From Paracyclopina nana (taxonomy: Eukaryota; Arthropoda; Copepoda; Cyclopoida; Cyclopettidae): 64,000 nucleotides of DNA. The notes under the pieces were generated by a model. The model was not told where the DNA came from and did not search any database. It saw nothing but the letters and a program-made list of their open reading frames with translations. Shown here in pieces: positions 24,549 through 36,444 of this stretch (position 1 is the stretch's first letter; every line of letters starts with the position of its first letter). The stretch is taken from assembly GCA_019096065.1 (NCBI GenBank), contig JAGUCH010000004.1, positions 7,998,001 through 8,062,000 on the forward strand. Reading direction: 5' to 3'. Position numbers and translations under genes: made by a program.

Positions 24549-25477
24549 TTACATGAACAGGGCATTAAAGCTATTAAAGGCTTTGACGCATTTGTTTATC
24601 GATTTTGGCTGTTTTTCTCTCAAAATGCTGACTAATTTTGATACCTTTGTGCAAGTGTTGGATGTGATTGTCTCCAATTTGGACACTCTGCTTCTCAAGC
24701 TGTCAATTTCCACTCGATTGGCCCAAAAAGCAATCCCAGTTGCCACCAAATTTCCCACGCCAACAGCTGCTACTGCCTGCATTGAAAAAAGGATACATTT
24801 TTGAATAAAATGTGGATTTTTCTTTAAAAGAAACTCACTGTGAAAGGATCAGCCAAAATGTCCTGTCTTTCATTCACAAATTTGGTCAGTGCAGCTCCAA
24901 ATTTGGCCAGATTCCTCACCGCTTCTATAACGCCCAAAACGTTTGATTATCTATAGTAATTTTATTTTTCAGCCAAAATTGCTCAGTTTCAGCCAAAATT
25001 GCTCGACTTTAGCCAAACTCACTCAAGGTCATCAGACTTACTCTGTTTCAGCCAAATCTGCAAATATTCTGTCAAAATGGTTCGTTATCAGCCAAAATGG
25101 CTCATTTTCAGCCAAAATGGCTCATTTTTAGCCAAAATGGCTCATTTTCAGCCAAAATGGCTCATTTTCAGCCAAAATGGCTCGTGTTAAGCCAAAATTG
25201 CTCTTTTTCGCAAAAATTACTCTTTGTAAGCCAAAATGGCTCATTTTTAGCCAAAGTGGCTCATTTTCGGCCAAAATGGCTCATTTTCGGCCAAAGTGGC
25301 TCATTTTCAGCCAAAATGGCTCATTTTCAGCCAAAATGGCTCATTTTTAGCGGCTCTCATTTTTCATTTTCAGCCAAAATCTCTCAACCATTTTAAAGTC
25401 TAACCTTGTTTGTCAGCCTGGATGAACGCTGATCCAAAAGTGACAAGCACAATTGCGTTGAAAATCACTCTAGTCAT
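24549..25477 (-). CDS. small signal-peptide protein, three exons, unrecognised
   Basis: Built from splice signals on the - strand: exon 1 25477-25405, exon 2 24924-24839, exon 3 24776-24549 (phases 1 and 0; 128 codons and a stop). Residues 1-20 (MTRVIFNAIVLVTFGSAF, then IQA) form a typical signal peptide. Exon 2 encodes EAVRNLAKFGAALTKFVNER, an amphipathic helix. Exon 3 begins AVAAVGVGNLVATGIAFWA, hydrophobic enough for a membrane segment, followed by a helical SLRSRVSKLETI region and a tail with two cysteines. The product is probably secreted or membrane-inserted. The donors are GTTAGA and GTGAGT. The 480-bp first intron holds a 20-bp minisatellite. No family was recognised. Three consistent junctions plus a signal peptide make chance unlikely, but expression is unproven. 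Confidence 0.65.
24970..25385. repeat. 20-bp minisatellite (AGCCAAAATGGCTCATTTTC), intronic
   Basis: About twenty units containing the palindromic word GCCAAAATGGC; it lies wholly inside the first intron of the small - strand gene. Confidence 0.93.
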
Positions 25478-26039
25478 TTTTTTGTTTGCAAAAGTAGTAA
25501 CTTGTTGTTCACTTTTCTGCAGCTGAACTTGTACTGAACGGTTTCACGCAAAAGTCCTTTGATTTTATAGATCATGTCTTTTCCATGTGGAAAGAAAAAA
25601 ATTAGTGCGGTTTTATGCGCAAAAAAGCATAAAGAGTTGTGTGCCAAATTCTTCAATGCTAAAACACGTGACCACAATGAGAAAATTAGTTATGTTTCTA
25701 CTAGTGCTGTCATTAATATGAGGTCACAATCAAATTAAGAAAACAAAAAGAGAATTTGATAAAAAATACTCAGGCTTTTTTATGCCAAAAAATGTCTGTC
25801 ATGAATTTGACAATGGGAGAAAAAAGAAGAATTTCGTGAGTCTCATCTCCATACACCTTTGGAATTTTTGAATCTTGAAGGTCAAGCCAACTTGTCTGTG
25901 CAAAAAAGGCCCTACAGTTGATGTTTGAATTTTAAGCTTCATAGAGATCTCATTTCAAGTAATCACATAATATATGCTGACAGGTGTTGACTAAACCAAA
26001 CATTAATTACGCTTAAAATCACCTATTCTGAATCATTTA
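25478..26039. other. 5' flank of the small - strand gene; nothing else seen
   Basis: AT-rich. The promoter of the small gene should lie just above 25477, but no TATA or initiator is clear enough to mark. Confidence 0.4.
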
Positions 26040-26515
26040 TGCTCAAAAAGACTCGTTTTGACTCAAAAAGACTCTTTTTTACATAAAAAGCCTTTTAACA
26101 CAAACAGACTCGTTATGAGTCAACATGACTCATTTTGACTCAAAAAGACTCGTTTTGACTCAAAAAGACTCGTTTTGACTCAAAAAGTCTCGTTTTGACT
26201 CTTAAAAGACTCGTTTTGATTCTTAAAAGACTCGTTTTGATTCTTAAAAGACTCGTTTTGATTCTTAAAAGACTCGTTTTGACTCTTAAAAGACTCGTTT
26301 TGACTCAAAAAGACTCGTTTATACTCAAAATGACTCGTTTTGACTCAAAATGACTCGTTTTGACTCAAAATGACTCGTTTTGACTCAAAATGACTCGTTT
26401 TGACTCAAAATGACTCGTTTTGACTCAAAATGACTCGTTTTGACTCAAAATGACTCGTTTTGATTCAAAATGACTCGTTTTGGCTAAAAACGACTCGTTT
26501 TCACACTAAAAGACT
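26040..26515. repeat. 20-bp minisatellite (CTCGTTTTGACTCAAAATGA)
   Basis: About 24 units. Those at 26330-26470 are perfect; the 5' half carries variants with TTCTTAAAAGA. Confidence 0.95.
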
Positions 26516-26949
26516 CAAAATTACCAAAATGGGCTGAAATGGGTCAAAATTGATTGACTCTTCTGTTTCATTTACAAATGTTTCAATGCGGCAATTGATT
26601 TAAATTGGTTGATTTATGATTGTGGGGTGCGGGTGCTTCGCGCGCGCTCACCACCAACATTTAGACAATGGGGATGAATGATGCTTTTTCAAAGGTGCCA
26701 AAAGTGAGCGTGATTCATTATAATGCATATTTACCTAAGAGCTTTGACAGCTGAAATGGTGACTGATTGAGTGTTAATTCATTTCCAAACTTTTCAGAAA
26801 AATTCTCACCTTTTTTTCTTCTTGTTCAGCTGTCACCATAATTGTTAACATTTCAGAGATTTTCAGTCATTTTGGGCTCATTGTGTGTTTTTAGTTTATT
26901 ATTAAAAGTTTGTTTTCCTTGTTGTCATCATCATTAGCTGGGAATGTGC
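26516..26949. other. no gene seen
   Basis: Unique sequence with one CGCGCGCGC patch at about 26639-26647. Confidence 0.4.
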
Positions 26950-27145
26950 AAAAAAAGTCTGATTTGCAAAAAACAGAACTGTGCCTTTTTTAGCTAACAA
27001 TAGAAGTAGTCTGATTCTGCAAAAAATGAAGTGAGTCTTTTCAAGACAATAGAGTCTGATTCTGGAAAAAGTGAACTTTCATTTTGTAGAGTCTGAATCA
27101 AGAAAATGAGAACTGTGCTTTAGTAAAATTAGAGTCTGACTCTGG
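26950..27145. repeat. diverged tandem repeat AGAGTCTGATTCTGGAAAA
   Basis: Four or five units of roughly 45-55 bp with a shared GTCTGAxTCTGxAAAA core and a GTGAACT or GAACTGTG follow-on. Confidence 0.65.
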
Positions 27146-27836
27146 AAAAGTGTTTCCTTTTTATTAAAAAAAGGAATATTTTTTTTCATTGAAATTAGAA
27201 TATTGAATAAATTCCAAGAGAAATTGAATGAAAAGTTTTGTTTTTCATGTGTCATACTCAAGTTTTTATTCTCAGATTAAATTCTGGTGATTTGGAGTCA
27301 TTGCCAAACAATGAGATTTCTTTGGTGCAAAATTCTTCTCTGATGGGTCATAAAATCAAGCTAGCTATTCAAACAATGTGCATAATATCATAAAAAAGTT
27401 TATATTCTGCTTGTGATTTGAGAAATAAACTTCTTTAGCTAAAATTGACTCATAATTGCAGCCAGGACATGAATTTCATGAATGGTAAATAAATCACATT
27501 ACATGGTTACTTGTAACTTCTTTCAGTAGAAATAATGTTCCCTTTGTGCATACAAATTTTGCCCCCAAGCTCATTTCACCTGCCAGCAAAGCACACTGAG
27601 GTGTAAAAAACATGAAAAAAATGTATCGATATTATTTTAAATTATGTATTGTTTTGATTCTAGAAATATTTTTGAACTTCATCAATGGAAAAATATTTTA
27701 ATATTTTTAATGAAAAAACAATAATATATGAATATTAGTGGGTTATTTGGATGGACATTTTTGAAAAATGTCAATTTGATAAAGCAGTTGAAATTGCTTT
27801 AAATTGCGATGCTTTTACTTATTTCAACATAGTAAG
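27146..27836. other. no gene seen
   Basis: Very AT-rich unique sequence, including a block of ATATTTTTAA words at 27610-27740. Confidence 0.4.
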
Positions 27837-28540
27837 GCCATTTTTGGACGAAAAATGTGGAGAAAAGTATTGAGAAGTTTGCCGCAATTTATGCTTTTTG
27901 CTTGATATTTGGGGAAAATATCGAAAATAATGGATCAGGTGAACAGGGCCTAAATCATGAAATGTTTCGTCAATCATGAAATAATTTCATGATTTACATA
28001 ACGATTTCATCGAATTTCACTTTTCATCATTTCTGAACATTTTAGTAATCGAAAGAGTTGAAAAGTGTGAAATGAATGGGCTGTACTAAAATACAAAAGG
28101 TTAGACTCAGTTTTTATCTTTGTTGGCAGTTGTGTTCTTATTGACTTTTAAAGATGTGTTCCACATTTGGAGCCCACTGTGAGCTACTTTATCATTTCAC
28201 TCTGGGCAATTTGGCATCAGGAACAATTTCAAGTCCAATTTTTCAAGGCGGACCTAACGCCCCGTTCACCTGCACCATAATGTTTTTTTAAACCCATAAA
28301 TTCACAAACAAACATATTCGCACTTAGTAATAATGTGAAGAAAAGATCACTACTGAAATTAAATGAAATTATAATGTAAATCATGAAACTATTTCATGCA
28401 CGACAAAACATTTCATGATTTAGGCCCTGTTCACCTGATCCATTATTTTCGATATTTTTGCCAATTAACAAGCTGAAAATTCAAATTGATGGAAATCTTC
28501 CATTGCTTTTTGTCACATTTTTTGGCCCAAATTGGCCTAA
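27837..28540. mobile_element. large inverted repeat with GGCCCTGTTCACCTG cores
   Basis: Two arms, 27837-27995 and 28376-28540, are inverted copies. About 85 bp are nearly identical, from the ATGTAAATCATGAAA block through GGCCCTGTTCACCTGATCC to TTATTTTCGATATTTT; the outer 70 bp are more diverged. A third, weaker core lies at 28256-28283. The core matches the ends of the element at 31891. It may be one fold-back element or two facing elements with a spacer; borders and duplication are unresolved. Confidence 0.55.
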
Positions 28541-29204
28541 ATTCTTTATGAGATACTCATTCATCGCACTTTGAAGCAATGTTGACCGATTTTTTCCTTG
28601 TGATATTTTGCCAAAATATTTTTTGTAATACCGTTAAAAATGTTTTACTATTTTGACGATTTCAAAAATTCTTTAAGCTTAGTTTAAAAATCTAACGACA
28701 CTTTGTAGCATTTCATTTAGCCTGAAAAACTGTAATAATTCTGAATCAGTTGTAAGGCGTGAGTTAGTAAATATTTCTTAAAGTCATAAATATGTGACAT
28801 TTTATGGTTTTTGTGCCAGTATTGAGACATGACAGTTGTGACATTGCTGACCCATAACGAGCTTTGCTCATGTGATTTGTGCCAACAAGATAAGATTTTC
28901 TGTTTGCGAAATGACCAGGGGGTAAAGGCATTTTACCAAAAATCATCCTAAGGTGAAAAAAAACTTCAGACATCTCAATTACCTCATTGTTTCCGTCCGA
29001 TTTTAAGGCCAAATTGCCACATTTATTCACACACAAAGTGGGCCCATGTGCCTGCAAAACTTTTATTGTTTCTGCTTACGTAAGTAAGAAATCTAGCTTT
29101 GAAATAACCTTTTTTGTCGTATGTTGTTATATAAGAATTGTGAAGTTGAAAGCATTATCATTTTTGACGAATCAAGTAATAAGAGATAGGGCAAGAGGTG
29201 ACAT
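28541..29204. other. no supported gene
   Basis: A - strand stretch near 28986-29053 has an acceptor-like TTTTGCAG, about 22 codons (reading CVNKCGNLALKSDGNNE) and a GTAATT donor. It is isolated, so it is noted but not called. Confidence 0.35.
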
Positions 29205-29875
29205 TTTGTGATAATTTGAGTTTTGTGATAATTTGAGACATTTTGAGATACAATGTGACATTTTATGACAATATGAGACTTTTGTGATACAATGTGACAT
29301 TTTGTGATACAACATGACATTTTGTGATACAATATGACATTTTGTGATACTATATGACATTTTGTGATAATATGAGACATTTTGTGATACAATGTGACAT
29401 TTTGTGATACAATATGACATTTTGTGATACAATATGACATTTTGTGATAATATGAGACATTTTGTGATACAATGTGACATTTTATGACAATATGAGACTT
29501 TTGTGATACAATGTGACATTTTGTGATACAATATGACATTTTGTGATACAATATGACATTTTGTGATAATATGAGACATTTTGTGATACAATGTGACATT
29601 TTGTCATAATATGAGACATTTTGTGATAATGTTAGACATTTTGTGAGAAAATGAGACATTATGTGATACTATTTGAGGTTTTGTGATATGACATGACATT
29701 TTGTGATACAATGTGACATTTTATGCTACAATGTGACATTTTGTGTTACACTGTGACATTTTGTGTAACAATGTGACATTTTGTGTAACAATGTGACATT
29801 TTGTGTAACAATGTGACATTTTGTGTAACAATGTGACATTTTGTGTAACAATGTGACAATTTGTGTAACAATGTT
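29205..29875. repeat. 20-bp minisatellite (TTTTGTGATACAATATGACA)
   Basis: Over 30 units. Sub-variants (ATATGAGACA, ACAATGTGACA) recur in the same order in two blocks of about 180 bp. The last 170 bp switch to TTTTGTGTAACAATGTGACA. Confidence 0.95.
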
Positions 29876-29884
29876 AACATTGTG

Positions 29885-30270
29885 AACGAAAGAGTCAGAT
29901 TTTGACTAAACGAGTCAGATTTTTACTAAACGAGTCAGATTTTTACAAAACGAGTCAGATTTTTACAAAACGAGTCAGATTTTGACTAAACGAGTCAGAT
30001 TTTGACAAAACGAGTCAGATTTTGACTAAACGAGTCAGATTTTGACAAAACGAGTCAGATTTTGACAAAACGAGTCAGATTTTGACTAAATGAGTCAGAT
30101 TTTGACTAAACGAGTCAGATTTTGACTAAACGAGTCACATTTTTACTGAACGAGTCAGATTTTTACTAAACGAGTCAGATTGTGTATAACCAATCAGATT
30201 GTGACTAAACGAGTCAGATTGCGACAAAGCGAATCATTTTTGTGGCAAAACGAGTCCGTTTGGTGTCCAA
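29885..30270. repeat. 20-bp minisatellite (ACTAAACGAGTCAGATTTTG)
   Basis: About 19 units, beginning within 15 bp of the end of the preceding unrelated array; the 3' end decays. Confidence 0.95.
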
Positions 30271-31094
30271 ACGAGTCAGTATAAAGAAAATGAGCCTGAC
30301 GGTTGAGTGTTCAAGGATATTGGATAATAATGGGATGATTTCCAGACGTGGACAGAGATTTTCTTCTCCTTGTTGTAATTTTCCAACTTTGTTTCGAGGC
30401 CTGAAGCAAAATGTAGCGAGCCTTTTCACCAAATTAAAACCAAAGCCATTTTGGGGAATTCCATATGTAGATATGAAGCTGAAAATTGATTTTTCTCAAA
30501 AATGAAATTAGAGCCAAATTTGGCAGTTTCAAAATCTGAGGCTAAAATTTTCCTAATCTCCATCTTTTTTTATTTCGTTTTTCAAGATTTTCTGTTAAAT
30601 TGAATGGAGGCAAAATATGTCTATTTTGAAGGGGTGAGAAAACCTGCAGAAAAACAAAGTTGCTGTGGTTTTCAGCTCGAAGACTCTACACAAAAATAAT
30701 CATACAATTATGGCTTTGAGAGTCCATTAGTAACATGCTTAATTGTAAACAATATGATTGTGGTCTTCTTATTTGAAAGAAAAAATAATCTTTGATTTTG
30801 AAACTCGTGAAAACTAAATTCTTTATGATGTTCTGTCAGCTTCTTGAAATTCATGCGAAGTAGGCAAAATAAATAGCTGAAATTCCAATGAGGGGATGGC
30901 AAAAAATGTTTACATGCTATATTTTTTTCTTACTAATAGAAATGCATGTTTGTCACTTTTTTCATGGTGTAAAATATCAGAAAAAGCATTTTAATGAATG
31001 TTAATTAGGAGCCTTTTTGTGATTGAATTTTCGTTATGGTTAGTGACGGAAGTTAAGTGATGGAAATTTGTTTACGGAAGTTTTGCGGCGGTAG
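30271..31094. other. no gene seen
   Basis: Unique AT-rich sequence; an 87-codon frame at 30242-30505 starts in array sequence and lacks support. Confidence 0.4.
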
Positions 31095-31890
31095 TCAACG
31101 TAATTAAGGTAAGTGGCGGAAGTTAAGTAACTGAATATTCATAACGGAAGTTTATGACGGAGTATCAGTGACGTATGTATAGTAACTGGAGCTTGTTGAT
31201 GCCTTAGTGACGGAAGCCCTCTGACGGAAGTTTACTGAAGTAAGTTCACTGATGGAACTTTTCTGACAGAAGTTTACTGAGGGAACTTTACTGACAGAAC
31301 TTTACTGAGGGAACTTTAATGACGGAACTTTCATGACGGAACTTTACTGACGGAACTTTACTGACGGAACTTTACTGACGGAACTTTACTGACGGAACAC
31401 TAATGACGGAACATAAATGACGGAACTTTACTGACGGAACAGAAATGATGGAACATAAGAGACGGAGCTTTAATGACGGAACTTTATGACGGAATTTTAA
31501 TGACGGAGCTTTACTGACGGACCAGAAATGATGGAACATAAGAGACGGAGCTTTAATGACGGAACTTTATGACGTAACTTTAATGACGGAACTTTAATGA
31601 CGGAACTTTAATGACCGAACTTTACTGACGGAACATAAATGACAGAACATAAATGACGGAGCTTTAATGACGGAACTTAAATGACGGAACTTTACTGACC
31701 GAACTTTACTGACGGAACATAAATGACGGAACATAAATGACGGAGCTTTAATGACGGAACTTTAATGACGGAACTTAAATGACAGAACTTTACTGACCGA
31801 ACTTTACTGACGGAACATAAATGACGGAACTTTAATGACCGAACTTTACGGACGGAACATAAATGACGGAACATAAATGACGGAGCTTTA
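31095..31890. repeat. 14-bp minisatellite (GACGGAACTTTACT)
   Basis: More than 50 units of GACGGAACTTTAMT and GACGGAACATAAAT variants, interrupted by the element at 31891-32110 and resuming for about 60 bp afterwards. Confidence 0.95.
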
Positions 31891-32110
31891 GGGCCTGTTC
31901 ACCTGCTTATTATAGCCGTTATTTTGGCAAAATATTGGAGAGAAATACTGAAAAACTGAGAATTTTATTATTGGTGAAGGATGGCTTTTAGTACCAATAG
32001 ATCGATTCCGAAGTCAAAATCTGAAAAATGATTTTACAAATACCGCATTTTGCAAATATCAGCATAATATCGCGCGTTATTTGCTCATAATATTGCAGGT
32101 GAACAGGGCC
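31891..32110. mobile_element. 220-bp inverted-repeat element in the 14-bp array
   Basis: Left end GGGCCTGTTCACCTGC, right end (reverse strand) GGCCCTGTTCACCTGC; both continue to an AATATTAT-like word. Array sequence lies on both sides. TA at 31889-31890 and 32111-32112 would be the target duplication, as in Tc1/mariner-type elements. Non-coding. Confidence 0.7.
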
Positions 32111-32170
32111 TAAATGACGGAACTTTAATGACAGAGCATAAATGACGTAACTTTTCAGACATTTAAAAGT

Positions 32171-32879
32171 GACGGAACTTTGCTGACTGGCGTTTAGCAA
32201 CCACCATATTTTTAATCTAACTTTATTCTATTTATTCTCTGTTCGATATTCATGGAGTAAAGTTTTTCTGCGACGGAACTTGAGTAAAAGCAGAAAAGTT
32301 GGTGTACACAAAATTTGTGAATCTGCGCGAGAGCGAAAGATGAAGCCTGCACCCAAGTACATAAATTAGACCCATACAATGACCACCTTGACTGGTGTAC
32401 AAAGGGGGTGAAATCTCAGTAAAAAGGTGCCAAAATTGGGAATTTAAGGGATGCCAAGAAACGGTAATTTGTCTGCTGCATTATTACTTCGGCGGTCATT
32501 AGTTACTCTGCTAATTGCGCTTTTCAAGGCGTTTCCTACTACGCCATAATTTTGCCCAAAAAATGATCCAAAACGGTGGATTTCCGAAAACCGCCACAAT
32601 CAGCTCAAAAATGCCACTTCGGGCAACTTTGAATGATGGCAAATCATGAGAAAAGTGGTTTTAATAACCGCGCAGATCCAGATCTCGCGGGTTAAAATAT
32701 CGCTTTTTTATTGGCCCAAATGGACAATTAAAAAAGGTAATCATAAAAAGATCTCTGCTGATTTTGATCTTAATGGCAACCTTAATTAATAATAACCCGT
32801 TAAGATGAATCACCTGCGAAAACGATGGGGTGAACAAGAAATATAGCCAAAATGAGTGGCCTCGTATTGTGAAATTTGT
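32171..32879. other. no gene seen
   Basis: Unique sequence of mixed composition, without a supportable frame. Confidence 0.4.
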
Positions 32880-33600
32880 CAAAAATGGCCTCATTTTATT
32901 AAAAACGGCCTCTTTCTGTCAAAAAGAGTCTCATTTTATCAAAAAGGCCTTATTCTGTCTATAATGACCACATTTTATCAAAAACGGCCTCTTTCTGTCA
33001 AAAAGTGCCACATTTTGTCAAAAGTGCCACATTTTGTCAAAAGTGCCACATTTTGTCAAAACCGGCCCCTTTCTGTCTATAATGACCACATTTTATCAAA
33101 AACGGCCTCTTTCTGTTAATAATGGCCTCATTTTATCAAAACGGCCTCTTTCTGTCAATAATGACCATATTTTATCAAAAACGGCCTTTTTCTGTCATTA
33201 ATGGCCTCAATTTATCAAAAAGGCCTCTTTCTGTCAAAAATCGGCCCTACCGCCAAAATTTGCCTGGATTGTCAAAAACAGCTGCATTATGTCAAAAATG
33301 ACCTCTTTTAGTCAAAAACGGCCGCATTCTATCAATAACGGCCTTTATTTGTCAAAGAAGGCTGCAGTATGACAAGAAATTACCTCATTTAGGTTGAAAT
33401 GGTTTTATTTCAAAAAAGCCTTATTTTGTCAAAAAGACCTTTTTTGTCAAAAAAGGCCTTATTTGGCAAAAAGCCATAATATTTTTCAAAAAACGCAATA
33501 CTTTGTCAAAAGTCAAATGGCCTCTATTGATAAAAATGGAATTGCCTCAATTACGGCCAAAAATAGCCTTAATCATTATATGAATCCTTTTGCAAAAAAA
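32880..33600. repeat. about 20/40-bp minisatellite (TCAAAAACGGCCTCTTTCTG)
   Basis: Alternating TTTATCAAAAACGGCCTC and TTTCTGTCAAAAAGTGCC half-units make a 40-bp dimer in places; strongly diverged after 33240. Confidence 0.8.
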
Positions 33601-34473
33601 TAACCTTTTACATTTTTTTACAGGTAAGACAACGTGAAAATATTACATTCATTCCGGAATTGCCCTTAAAAGGTTGAGTGAGTTCTCCACGAAATTGTTC
33701 CGCTTAAAAATCTGCATTTTTTGCTATTTCATTTGTTTCAGTAAGCAAGTTGGTCAACTTTTTGCCCTTTTTATCTAATTACAGTGTCACACACCTAAAA
33801 AAGCCAATTCTTTAATTAGGGAATATTTCATTAAACGTTAACTTAAAAGGTAACATAATAAGTCGTGTTTACTTAATTGGCCACCCACTTTGCCAAAAAA
33901 TGATCAGTTTTCAATTTGAATAGAAAATGTGAGGTGCAATTAAGATCGAATAAGGTCGAAAATTGGTATTTGCGGGGTTACATACATTTTTGTACATTTT
34001 TGTTGGGTTTATGATCGAAAATTGACTGTTTTGGCTTAAATCTTAAACTTAATGGGACAATTAATTTTTTTAAGGATTAAATTCAGATTATGATCGAAAA
34101 TGGTCGAATGCTTTGATCTTATTGGCCAAGCCCAATTTTTCCTCTCTTGACCTTCAAGATGCTGAGAGCAGCTTCTTAATTTATAATTAATTACCTAAAT
34201 AATTAATTATGGTCGTGCAACCATTAACAATGTCGGGCTTGCAAAATTATGGCAAAAAATAAATAAAGCTGATTTATGTTGCTCCCATTTCACGACTTTT
34301 TCAAAGTTATTGAATTTATTTTTGAATAAATGCTGTAAGTACGAAATTTGACCTCCCAAGCTGCAATAGAAGAAAGTTGCTATTATACCATTTTTTTGTC
34401 CTTTGTCAATGTGATCATCATAAACAAGATCTACGCCCATAAAAATCACACTTAAATGTTACTGCTTTTACAG
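33601..34473. other. no gene seen
   Basis: AT-rich with scattered GATCGAAAATTG words at 33945-34110; a TTTTTACAG acceptor at the end leads into the possible exon below. Confidence 0.4.
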
Positions 34474-34630
34474 CGCTGATCTGATTAAAGTTGACAGTAA
34501 ATTGGCGTCAAAACTTGTTCCCATTGAGGAATTTGAGCCACGACGAGAGAATTTCAATGAGGAGAAAGGCTGGTTAGAAAACAAAAACAAAAGTGAAAGG
34601 AAAATTTTGGTTTTTTGTACATTTTGCTAA
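34474..34630 (+). CDS. possible terminal exon (51 codons)
   Basis: TGCTTTTACAG opens a frame ADLIKVDSKLASKLVPIEEF, then EPRRENFNEEKGWLENKN, ending in a stop at 34630. The acidic/basic composition and higher G+C differ from the array that begins 30 bp later. The required phase (2 bases carried over) matches the donor at 12,569, but a 22-kb intron would be out of scale with this genome, so the parent gene is unknown. Confidence 0.3.
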
Positions 34631-34659
34631 CGTTCTTTGCTATTAGTAATTTGTGTACA

Positions 34660-35110
34660 ATTGAAGGTGAAATTGTACAAGTGTGTACATTTTTGTATAA
34701 TTGTGTACATTCTTGTATAATTGTGCACATTTTTGTACAATTGTGCACATTTTTGTACAATTGTGCACATTTTTGTACAATTGTGCACATTTTTGTACAA
34801 TTGTGTACATTTTGTACAATTATATACATTTTTGTACAATTGTGTACATTTTGTACAATTATATACATTTTTGTACAATTGTGTATATTTTTGTACAATT
34901 GTGTACATTTTTGTACAATTGTGTACATTTTTGTACAATTGTGTACATTTTTGTACAATTATGTACAGTTTTGTACAATTGGGTACATTTTTGTACAATT
35001 GTGTACATTTTTGTACAATTATGTACAGTTTTGTACAGTTTTCTTGTACAAGTGTCTACAGTTTTGCACAAGTGTATTCAATTTTTGTTCAATTGTGTTC
35101 AATTTGGCAC
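34660..35110. repeat. 20-bp minisatellite (TTTTTGTACAATTGTGTACA)
   Basis: About 22 near-perfect units with TGTACA and CAATTG palindromes, so long ORFs open in several frames on both strands; these are artefacts of the repeat. Confidence 0.95.
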
Positions 35111-35664
35111 ATTTGTATTGTACAATATTCATTTGAACCATATAGTACTGCATGCCAACTTTTGCACAATTTCGTATTTTTGCACTATTTTTGTACATTA
35201 CTTCTAATTTAGAATATGAATGCATTCCTTCAATTTTATCCATTAGCACAATTTTGCTATTCAATTTTATTGTTCACCATGGCAAAGTGTGCTTTGCCTT
35301 TTTACGTTTGCCACCAATTAAAAAAAAAATCATTTCTGCTCTGTTTGAGTGCGCGCGCCTCTCTTTCTTTTTCTGACAAATTTGGGCCATTTTGATAATG
35401 AGGCACGGCAATAAACGTAGGGCCGAAGCTGGCAAATTGCAGGCTTCACCGCAAAATGCCGTGATCGCTCAACTTTACTGATTTGTGGCTCTAGGGCTGG
35501 AATAAAGCAATTTCATAAAATGCACCTTCTTTACCTATGCAAAACTCTCTTGACTTTGCGTACTTTGACTTTTTTCATATTCAGGCCATTTTCCGCGAAA
35601 ACCACTTACAAACATTTCACAACATTAAAAACATCTCAAAAATAAGATATTATTTTCTAAAGTG
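35111..35664. other. no gene seen
   Basis: Unique sequence with a GCGCGCGC patch at about 35351. Confidence 0.4.
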
Positions 35665-35960
35665 AACAGTAATGTTCAAAAGTGTACAAAATGAACAATA
35701 TTTAACAAAATGTTCAAAAGTATGCAAAAATGTTCAAAAGTGTGCAAAATATACAAAATGTACAAAAGTGTACAAAATGTACAAAATTGAACGAAATAGT
35801 GTAAAATATACAAAAGAGTACAAAATATACAAAATGTACAAAAGTGAACAAAATGTACAAAAGAGTACAAAAATGTTCAAAAGAGTACAAAAATGTTCAA
35901 AAGTGTACATAAGTATACAAAAATGTTCAAAAGTGTACATAAGTGTGCAAAAATGTTTAA
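35665..35960. repeat. 17-19 bp minisatellite (ACAAAATGTACAAAAGTGT)
   Basis: About sixteen units with ATGTTCAAAAG variants. Confidence 0.9.
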
Positions 35961-36444
35961 AGTGAATTTGTTTTCATATTTTTGCAAAGTTTTACATTTT
36001 GAGTTCATTGGCCTGAAATTGTCAAGGTTAATTGCTGCAGAGCGAATTTTCCTTGAAATGTCTGACATTGTTTCCTCATATTCAAATCATAACTCTAATG
36101 GAAGAGTGTTTTCTCAATAAACATTGCAATTTTTTGCTCCACTGGCGTTTGACGGAAAATAAACGTGCCAATTTAATGCAAATTCCTATGATGAAAACTG
36201 TTTTCTCATGTACACATACACAGCACATATTTTTTAGAAGTCTTCATTTCTGGCAAATTGTGGCTGGAATGTCGTAGAATGCTGTGGTGTCAATCATGCC
36301 ATAGACATCTACGCACTGTCGGGGAAAATCTGACAAATCCCTTCAGACCCATTTTGAATTCCCTTGGAGTATTCCCTTTGAAAAACCTTTTCTTAATAAG
36401 TGTTTTTTTAAATTACGCAAAAGTGGGATACTCATAAGAAACAT
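35961..36444. other. no gene seen
   Basis: Short unique spacer between two TGTACA-type arrays. Confidence 0.4.

Noticed and set aside
28764-29057. 97-codon - strand frame with possible exon
   Set aside because: Only about 22 codons look coding-like, with ordinary splice signals; nothing joins to them.
34615-35207. Long overlapping ORFs in several frames with Cys/Thr/Val/Tyr-rich periodic proteins (also at 29,093-29,659, 36,454-36,970, 42,182-42,658, 47,202-47,765, 61,447-61,859)
   Set aside because: They coincide exactly with minisatellites whose units lack stop codons; frames are open on both strands at once, so they are by-products of the repeat.
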